The translations under genes and the position numbers were made by a program. The notes under the pieces are model-generated. The model saw only the letters and a program-made list of their open reading frames with translations. It did no database searches and had not been told where the DNA came from. This document shows, one piece after another, positions 32,131 to 37,410 of a stretch of DNA of 37,410 bases (positions are counted from its first letter, which is position 1; each line of letters opens with the position of its first letter). Source of the DNA: Planctomycetaceae bacterium (GTDB taxonomy: Bacteria; Planctomycetota; Phycisphaerae; SM23-33); the NCBI GenBank assembly GCA_021371965.1, contig JAJFVE010000129.1, positions 1 through 37,410 of the forward strand. Direction: 5' to 3'.

Positions 32131-32690
32131 TAGAACTTAACCTTCGGGGCCTCGCGCTCGCCGGAGGCTTCGAGCTCGAAGTATTCGCGCGCCGCAAAAC
32201 CGAACATCCCGGCGATCATGTTGCTGGGGAATGTTTGCACGGCGCCGTTGTAAATCGCCGCCGAGTCATTGTAGTGCTGGCGGGCGAAGGCAATGTTGTT
32301 CTCGGTGTGGCTGATCTCTTCCTGCAACTGCTGAAAGTTCTCGTTGGCCTTGAGATTGGGGTAGGCCTCGGAGAGAGCGAATATCTGCCGCAGGGCGCCG
32401 GTGAGCATGTTCTCGGCCTGGGCCTTTTCGGCCACGCCGGTGGCGCTGCTGGCGGCGTTGCGCGCGGCGATCACGGCCTCGAGCGTGCCCTTCTCGTGGG
32501 CGGCGTAGCCCTTGACGGTCTCGACGAGGTTGGGGATCAGGTCGTAACGGCGTTTGAGCTGCACGTCGATCTGGCTCCAGGCCTCCTGCGTCAGAATGCG
32601 TTTTCGAACGAGGCCGTTATACAGGCCGATCAGCACGGCGGCCGCGATGGCCACGATGACAACGATGATGATGAGTGTGATGCTCAACAT
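32130..32690 (-). CDS. lemA: LemA family protein
   Basis: This 186-aa protein has an N-terminal TM helix (LIIIVVIVAIAAAVLIG) and a helical body. The family block is AWSQIDVQLKRRYDLIPNLV followed by ETVKGYAAHE; ARNAASSATG and ANENFQQLQEEI are also typical. GGACATTG precedes the ATG. It is coupled to the M48 protease gene downstream. Function of the family is not settled. Confidence 0.95.
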   Translation of the reverse strand: MLSITLIIIVVIVAIAAAVLIGLYNGLVRKRILTQEAWSQIDVQLKRRYDLIPNLVETVKGYAAHEKGTLEAVIAARNAASSATGVAEKAQAENMLTGALRQIFALSEAYPNLKANENFQQLQEEISHTENNIAFARQHYNDSAAIYNGAVQTFPSNMIAGMFGFAAREYFELEASGEREAPKVKF

Positions 32691-32819
32691 AACAATGTCC
32701 TTTCCCTGCCGAGGCCGGGCTTCGGCAGCACGTACTTATGGTATGCGGTGTCGGGGGCTCTGGCAACCGGGTGCATCCGCGGCGGCTACAATTTAACGTC
32801 TCGCGGCAGGAGTTCATCC

Positions 32820-33800
32820 ATGAACAGAACATCTGGGATCGCGATGGCGTTTCTGCTGGCGACGGCGACGGCCGCCCCTGCGCAGCAGCCCGCCACGGCC
32901 CCCTCGGGCAACAGCATGCAGTTCATTCTGGACACGCTGCGCCAGGTGCGGCTGGACCGGGACGACCCGCACCCCGTCGCAGTGGCCCTGGCGTCGCGCG
33001 GGCCGTCGATCGCCCCGGCGCTGGCGATGGCGCTGGCCAGCCCCAACCAACTCGTCGCGCCCGGCGAAATTCCCGGCGCCGCGGCCAACGATTCCCGCGT
33101 GGTTCTCTTGACCCAACTGCGGATGCAGGCGTTGAAGATGGCCGCGACGCAACTGACGATGGGGTTCGACCCGATCGCGGCCATCGCCAACTGGGCGGCC
33201 CGGCGCCAGGACGAACGTCCCGGCGGGCGCACACTTCCGGCGCGCGTGGTGCGGCTGGAGATTCCCGTGCTGCAGCAGGTGCTGCCGGGGTGCCTCCTTT
33301 ATCAAATGATCGTGCCGGGCCCGCGCGTCGAATACGGCCAGGGCGTCTGGCCGTCGCAGAATATCTTCGTCGTCGACGCCAAGGCCAATGTCCGCCGCAT
33401 CGCTCGCCCGCTGACGCTGCAGCGATTCTTCGGCCGCTCCATGATGCCCGTCAGCGACATGGGTTCGGCCCGACTGGCGGCCGCGGCGTGGGTCACGCTG
33501 GCGTCGGTGCTGGCCAATGACGGGTACTACCGCTTCGAGGATCCGGTGAGAACGGCCACGGCCGAGGCGCTGCCTAACGGCGGATACCAGGCCAGCGCCC
33601 GCGCCGTCGCAGTGCAAGAGAGCCAGGGCCCGGGCAATAAAGGATACCTGGAGGCGACCCTCGCTTTCGACGGCGCGGGCAAGCTGAAGGACGTCACGCA
33701 GGTCAATAACCTCGTGCCCGGACCGCGCCCGCTGGCTCGGGAAGGTCAAAATAGCAAAACACAAATTACAGACAAACCGCAAGAAGCACACAACGACTGA
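32820..33800 (+). CDS. Secreted protein of unknown function
   Basis: This 326-aa protein has ATG 32820 with CAGGAG 7 nt upstream; the frame is open further upstream only as a shadow of lemA. The signal peptide is MNRTSGIAMAFLLATATAAPA. The mature protein is rich in Ala, Arg and Pro with helical character (LRMQALKMAATQLTMGFDPI) and a beta-rich end (GYLEATLAFDGAGKLKDVTQ). No domain recognised. The last 17 residues look low-complexity and hydrophilic (NSKTQITDKPQEAHND). It is convergent with the phytase gene, 9 bp between stops. Confidence 0.75.
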   Translation: MNRTSGIAMAFLLATATAAPAQQPATAPSGNSMQFILDTLRQVRLDRDDPHPVAVALASRGPSIAPALAMALASPNQLVAPGEIPGAAANDSRVVLLTQLRMQALKMAATQLTMGFDPIAAIANWAARRQDERPGGRTLPARVVRLEIPVLQQVLPGCLLYQMIVPGPRVEYGQGVWPSQNIFVVDAKANVRRIARPLTLQRFFGRSMMPVSDMGSARLAAAAWVTLASVLANDGYYRFEDPVRTATAEALPNGGYQASARAVAVQESQGPGNKGYLEATLAFDGAGKLKDVTQVNNLVPGPRPLAREGQNSKTQITDKPQEAHND

Positions 33801-33809
33801 AACTATGAT

Positions 33810-34862
33810 CTATCTACCGAGGGCCTTGAGCACGTCAGTCCATGACACGAGCATATTGGGGCAGATCTTTCGGTCGGCGCCGGTGTGACAGATGAAGATA
33901 CCCTTGGGGAACCGCGGGCCGAAGTCGCCGGCGATGCAGTCGATGCCGTCGGTCTCGGTCACGCCGGCCACGGTGAACGTTCCCACGTAGGCGTACGGCG
34001 GTTTGCGGTCGAAGACCTTGAAGGTGTTGTTGCCCTGGCTGGAGGCGATGAGGTATCCGTCGGTGTCGCTGGTGGGAAAGATGGTCATGCCTTCCAGGTC
34101 CGGGCGGATGCCGTATTGCTTGGCCGTGGCGATCATCTTGCCTTCCTTGGGAGCGTCGGGCTCGGCCTGGAAGGCGATGATCCCATGGCGCTCGGAGGCG
34201 ACGAAGACGGTGCCGGCCGCGTCGTCGGCCACCGCGCCCTCGGAGAATCCGGCCCGCATCGAGCGCACGTGCTTGCCGGCGACCTTGCCCTTGCCGTCGT
34301 CGAAGAGTTCGTGCTGTTCGACGGTGCTCTTCTTGGAGGTGGTGAAGAAGTAGAACTTGCCGGTCTTGCCGCTGTGATAGAGCGTGCCGCCGTAGTTGTC
34401 GCCGGTGTTGATGTTTTCGTTATCGATGCGGACGAGCTGGCGTTTCTGGGGATCGACCTTGTAGACGCGCAGCTTGAAGTTCTTGTTCTGCCGCTGATTG
34501 TGGACGACGATGTCGACCTTCTCGCCGCCGAGGGGGAACCCGTATCGCGTGTCGATGTTGCCCGGAAACGGCGCGTCGAGCGTCTGCAGGAGCTTGCCTT
34601 CCAGGTCGTACACGAAGACCTTGTTGGCGTACTTGTCTGAGGTGATGATCAGGCTCTTGCTCGCGTCCTTGGGGTCGCGCCAGAAGCACATGTCGTCTTG
34701 GTCGTAGACGCCGGCGCCCTTGAGCGTCATCAGCGGCTTGACCGGCCCGCCGGCGGCCTTGGCCGGTTGCGTGGCCGGCGCGGGCGGCTGACCCTGGGCC
34801 ATCAGCGCGAGAGACACAGTGGCGATCAACAACGAACTGGCGAGTACGTGCCTGGCGGTCAT
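33810..34862 (-). CDS. Beta-propeller phytase (3-phytase family)
   Basis: This 350-aa secreted protein releases phosphate from phytate in a calcium-dependent reaction. The signal peptide ends near ALMAQGQ. Typical blocks of the six-bladed BPP fold: DDMCFWRDPKDASKSLIITS, VFVYDLEGKLLQTL, YGFPLGGEKVDIVVHN, EQHELFDDGKGKVAGKHVRS, EGAVADDAAGTVFVASE, DLEGMTIF, YLIASSQGNNTFKVFDR and ETDGIDCIAGDFGPRFPKGI. Length is near the family norm. AAGGAG lies 7 nt before ATG 34862. A following short tail (CPNMLVSW) is unremarkable. The gene is 170 bp after the ABC permease and may be separate. Confidence 0.93.
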   Translation of the reverse strand: MTARHVLASSLLIATVSLALMAQGQPPAPATQPAKAAGGPVKPLMTLKGAGVYDQDDMCFWRDPKDASKSLIITSDKYANKVFVYDLEGKLLQTLDAPFPGNIDTRYGFPLGGEKVDIVVHNQRQNKNFKLRVYKVDPQKRQLVRIDNENINTGDNYGGTLYHSGKTGKFYFFTTSKKSTVEQHELFDDGKGKVAGKHVRSMRAGFSEGAVADDAAGTVFVASERHGIIAFQAEPDAPKEGKMIATAKQYGIRPDLEGMTIFPTSDTDGYLIASSQGNNTFKVFDRKPPYAYVGTFTVAGVTETDGIDCIAGDFGPRFPKGIFICHTGADRKICPNMLVSWTDVLKALGR

Positions 34863-35032
34863 GGATAGCTCCTTCGACAGATCTAACACGCATCGCGGCC
34901 GAAGTTGGCCGCGAAATTTCAAATTACAGAATGCATGACCCAAACAAGCCTCAAGAAGGCAGAAATACTCAAACGACAATGTTTGTATATTGGATTTCGT
35001 GAATTTGGAGTTACCGCCGCCGGACGCGTCGG

Positions 35033-36259
35033 TCATTCATATCGCAGAGCGACCACCGGATCGAGCCGGCTGGCACGGTAGGCCGGATAAAGTCCGCTGA
35101 TGAGTCCCACGCCGGTGGCCACGGCCATCGAGAGAATGACCACCCACCACTGCAGCCGCGGGGCCAGTTCGAGCCACTGCTTGGCGCCGAAGGCCACGCC
35201 TTCCATCAGTCCCCAGCCGGTCAGGAGTCCGACGAGCCCGCCGCCGAGGGTCAGCACCAGCGCCTCGACCATGAACTGAACGAGGATGTTGTGGTTCTTG
35301 GCGCCCAGGGCCTTTCGCACGCCGATCTCGCGGGTGCGCTCGGCGACCGTGGCGAGCATGATGTTCATGATTCCGATGCCGCCGACGATCAGGCTGATGC
35401 TGGCGACGGTGGCCAGGAAGACCATCAGCACGAAGCTGATCGTCTGGGCGGTCTCGAGGAACTCGGTGAGGTTCTCGACGTTGAAGTCGTCGGCATCGCC
35501 CGCGCGGATGCGGTGGCGGCGGTGCAGCAGCGTCGTGATCTCCTCGGTGACGGTCTTGAGCGAGTCCTTATCGACGGTCGAGACGGCGATGAACTGCAAG
35601 AAGGTGCGGCGCGGCGGAATCTGCTTCAGGGCCGTCGTGTACGGCACGAAGACCTGGTCGTCGGGATTCATCCGCCCCTGCGAACCCTTGGCCTTGGTCT
35701 GCCCGATCACGCGAAAACCGATCCCCTTGATCTTGACTACCTGCCCGACGGCCTCCTGGCCGGGGAAAAGCTCCCCTGCCGTGACGGGCCCGAGCACGGC
35801 GACCCTGGCGGCGCGCGTGACTTCCTGGTCGGTAAATACGCGTCCGCGCTCGACCACATAGTTCTGGATCGCGAAGATCGACGGGGCCACGCCGGAAATG
35901 CCCGCGGTATTGGAATTGCGGTTTCCGGCCTTGAGCTGACCGCTGTTGACGGACGAGGGGCTGACGGCCTTGACGCCCGGCAGGGCGATGATCGCCTCGG
36001 CGTCCTCGGGCGTGAGGGTCTGGACGGCCTGGCGGGCGCCCATGCCCGGTCCGCCGCGCTGTCCGGGGCGGACGAAGAGCAGGTTGGTGCCCATCTGGTC
36101 GATCTGCCCGCGGATCTTCTCGGAGAAGGCGTTGCCCAGCCCGAGCATGGCGATGACGGCCCCGACGCCGATGATGACACCCAGCATCGTCAGTGCGGTG
36201 CGCAGCTTGTTCGTCGCCAGCGACCCTAAGGCAATCTTGAGTGTCGTACTCAGCAGCAT
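35033..36259 (-). CDS. MacB-type ABC transporter permease
   Basis: This 408-aa permease has one N-terminal TM (near LATNKLRTALTMLGVIIGVG), a large periplasmic MacB_PCD domain with a GQRGGPGMGARQA insert, and three C-terminal TM helices of the FtsX domain (GGIGIMNIMLATVAERTREI, then GVRKALGAKN; LTLGGGLVGLLTGWGLM; VGLISGLYPAYRASRLDPVV). It ends LRYE as usual for this family. It acts with the ATPase at 36332 and the adaptor at 37021 to move substrates out of the periplasm in a MacAB-TolC-like system. Paired hairpins lie between it and the ATPase gene. Confidence 0.94.
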   Translation of the reverse strand: MLLSTTLKIALGSLATNKLRTALTMLGVIIGVGAVIAMLGLGNAFSEKIRGQIDQMGTNLLFVRPGQRGGPGMGARQAVQTLTPEDAEAIIALPGVKAVSPSSVNSGQLKAGNRNSNTAGISGVAPSIFAIQNYVVERGRVFTDQEVTRAARVAVLGPVTAGELFPGQEAVGQVVKIKGIGFRVIGQTKAKGSQGRMNPDDQVFVPYTTALKQIPPRRTFLQFIAVSTVDKDSLKTVTEEITTLLHRRHRIRAGDADDFNVENLTEFLETAQTISFVLMVFLATVASISLIVGGIGIMNIMLATVAERTREIGVRKALGAKNHNILVQFMVEALVLTLGGGLVGLLTGWGLMEGVAFGAKQWLELAPRLQWWVVILSMAVATGVGLISGLYPAYRASRLDPVVALRYE

Positions 36260-36267
36260 GTCAGTGG

Positions 36268-36326
36268 CACAGGCTTGCCAGCCTGTGACCTTTCCTTACT
36301 CTAAAACACAGCCTGGAAAGGCTGTG
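36268..36326. repeat. Pair of REP-like hairpins between ABC genes
   Basis: CACAGGCT-TGCC-AGCCTGTG (36268-36287) and CACAGCCT-GGAA-AGGCTGTG (36307-36326) are perfect 8-bp-arm hairpins with 4-nt loops, in opposite orientation and flanked by GTGGCAC/GTGCCGC. They sit in the intercistronic gap of the ABC operon, where they may tune transcript stability. Confidence 0.8.
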
Positions 36327-36331
36327 CCGCG

Positions 36332-36991
36332 TTACGTCACCTGCCCGTCGCGAAGGTGGATCTTGCGCGGGCAATACTCGGCCACATCCGTCTCATGCGT
36401 GACGACCAGCACGGTGCGGCCTTCATCTTTATTCAGGCGCAGCATGAGGTTCATGATCTCGTGGCTGGTGGCCGAGTCCAGGTTTCCGGTGGGTTCGTCA
36501 GCGAGCAGGATGGCCGGGTCGGTCACCAGCGCCCGCGCGACGGCCACGCGCTGGTTTTGTCCGCCGGATAGCTGGCTGGGTCGGTGGTGCAGGCGGTCGC
36601 CCAGTCCCAGGCGGGCGAGCATGTCGGCGGCCTTGGCCCGCGCGCCGCGGGCGCTGTGGCGGTAGAGCAGCGGCAGTTCGACGTTCTCCAGCGCGTTGAG
36701 GCGCGGCAGCAGGTTGAAGCTCTGGAAGACGAACCCGATCTGGCGATTGCGGACCTCGGCCAGGCGGTTGGTGGAAAGTCCCGCCACGTTCTGACCGTTG
36801 AGGAAATAGTTGCCGCTATTGGGGCTGTCCAGGCAGCCCAGGACGTGCATCAGCGTACTCTTGCCACTTCCGGAAGAGCCGACGATGGCGACCATCTCGC
36901 CGGCGGCGATGTGCAGCGAAACCCCGCGCAGAGCGGGTATCTCCTGCTCTTCCAGGTGGTAGATCTTCGTGATGTTTTCAAGCGTAATCAT
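36332..36991 (-). CDS. ABC transporter ATP-binding protein (MacB/LolD type)
   Basis: This 219-aa ATPase is a separate subunit, not fused to the permease as in E. coli MacB. Walker A is VGSSGSGKSTLMHVLGCLD, the Q-loop is in QIGFVFQSFNLLPRLNALEN, the signature is LSGGQNQRVAVARALV (Asn in the usual QQQR), and Walker B is ILLADEPTGNLDS. VLVVTHETDVAEYC has the switch His. It lies between the adaptor and permease genes in one minus-strand operon. Confidence 0.96.
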   Translation of the reverse strand: MITLENITKIYHLEEQEIPALRGVSLHIAAGEMVAIVGSSGSGKSTLMHVLGCLDSPNSGNYFLNGQNVAGLSTNRLAEVRNRQIGFVFQSFNLLPRLNALENVELPLLYRHSARGARAKAADMLARLGLGDRLHHRPSQLSGGQNQRVAVARALVTDPAILLADEPTGNLDSATSHEIMNLMLRLNKDEGRTVLVVTHETDVAEYCPRKIHLRDGQVT

Positions 36992-37020
36992 GTTGTGTGA
37001 CCGGCGCCACGAAACGGAAC

Positions 37021-37410
37021 TTACCGCGCCGCTCTCCCGATGCGTCGGGTGACGCCGGCGGGGCTGGTCGGACGGGTTGTCGGGGCCTTGCCGTCGTTGC
37101 TCCAGCGCGTGTTGACGCCCGTCCGCGTGGCGATCTCGTCGCCCTCGGAAAGCCCGGCGAGCACTTCCGACTGTGTGCCGTCATTGAGCCCGAGCCTGAC
37201 ATACTGCCGCGCGAGCTTTCCATCTTTCTTGATCTCGACGAACGGCCGCTCGCGGTCGTACTGGATTGCCGCACTCGGCGCCAGCAGGACGTTTTCCTTG
37301 CGGTTGGCCAGGATCGTCACGTTGGCGCTCATCTTCAGGGCCAGGTACCGCCGGCCATCCATCAACGCCTCGGTCAGGGCCTCCTTGCCGTCGCCGAGCA
37401 CCTCGATCTT
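37021..37410 (-). CDS. Periplasmic adaptor (HlyD/MacA family), C-terminal part
   Basis: The open frame runs to the window edge; about 129 C-terminal residues are visible. KMSANVTILANRKENVLLAP and SAAIQYDRERPFVEI, then RLGLNDGTQSEVLAGLSEGD, match the beta-barrel and membrane-proximal domains of membrane fusion proteins that bridge MacB-type permeases to an outer-membrane channel. The Thr/Pro/Arg-rich tail (APTTRPTSPAGVTRRIGRAA) is extra. It is the first visible gene of the ABC operon. Confidence 0.9.
   Translation of the reverse strand, partial: KIEVLGDGKEALTEALMDGRRYLALKMSANVTILANRKENVLLAPSAAIQYDRERPFVEIKKDGKLARQYVRLGLNDGTQSEVLAGLSEGDEIATRTGVNTRWSNDGKAPTTRPTSPAGVTRRIGRAAR

Noticed and set aside
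32124..32819. Upstream extension of the 32820-33800 protein
   Set aside because: This part is antisense to lemA and lacks a ribosome site; a signal peptide and CAGGAG support the start at 32820.
34863..35032. N-terminal extension of the phytase
   Set aside because: The frame is open but has no signal peptide or ribosome site; AAGGAG places the start at 34862.

Overview
The window looks like a chromosomal segment of a Gram-negative planctomycete, most likely class Phycisphaerae or a close relative. The evidence is the high GC content, planctomycete-style pseudopilins with a short cleavable N-terminus and an H-x(9-10)-DG-like tail, a PEP-CTERM protein, secreted proteins with N-terminal 'WQYS.DGGKTF' modules, and LPS-core (Kdo) genes. 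No rRNA, tRNA, CRISPR array or complete insertion sequence was recognised. The placement is inferred from gene content, not from a marker gene.

Layout. 1-2404: the 3' end of a UDP-N-acetyl-hexosamine dehydrogenase, convergent with a secreted metallophosphoesterase-fold protein that has lost its metal ligands. 2405-8007/9806: an envelope block with a small secreted Cys/Gln-rich protein, a pseudopilin, a histidine kinase, a FixJ/LuxR-type response regulator, a PEP-CTERM subtilase-like protein and a second pseudopilin. Both divergent promoter regions in this block carry GGGT-N2-ACCC palindromes, so I propose it is one regulon. 9807-10321: gene debris (RHS and Gfo/Idh relics). 10322-15448: a second phosphoesterase-fold paralogue, a GH4 glycosidase, argG and a BrnTA toxin-antitoxin pair. 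15768-18677: a minus-strand operon of an M50 protease, an unknown membrane protein and aroB. 18773-24475: kdsD, a GxxExxY protein, kdsC and a giant LptC/OstA-like protein. This matches the classical kdsD-kdsC-lptC order, interrupted by a gene bounded by 51-bp inverted repeats. 24573-28037: larE, a DNA-methyltransferase relic, a long palindrome, bioB and three small membrane proteins. 28356-33800: a conserved secreted protein, a Gfo/Idh oxidoreductase, mscL, the lemA/M48 protease pair and a secreted unknown. 33810-37410: a beta-propeller phytase and a MacAB-type efflux system (permease, ATPase, and an adaptor cut by the window edge).

The most striking large-scale feature is outside the genes. 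Many of the longer non-coding gaps carry short-period tandem arrays (7- or 9-bp units), perfect palindromes or both, from about ten families, several of them present more than once. One family (9-bp AATCCnnnn units) forms the inverted repeats around the GxxExxY gene and is translated as that protein's NPx-repeat tail. The two most promising leads are this repeat-bounded insertion in an LPS operon and the palindrome-defined pseudopilin/PEP-CTERM two-component regulon.
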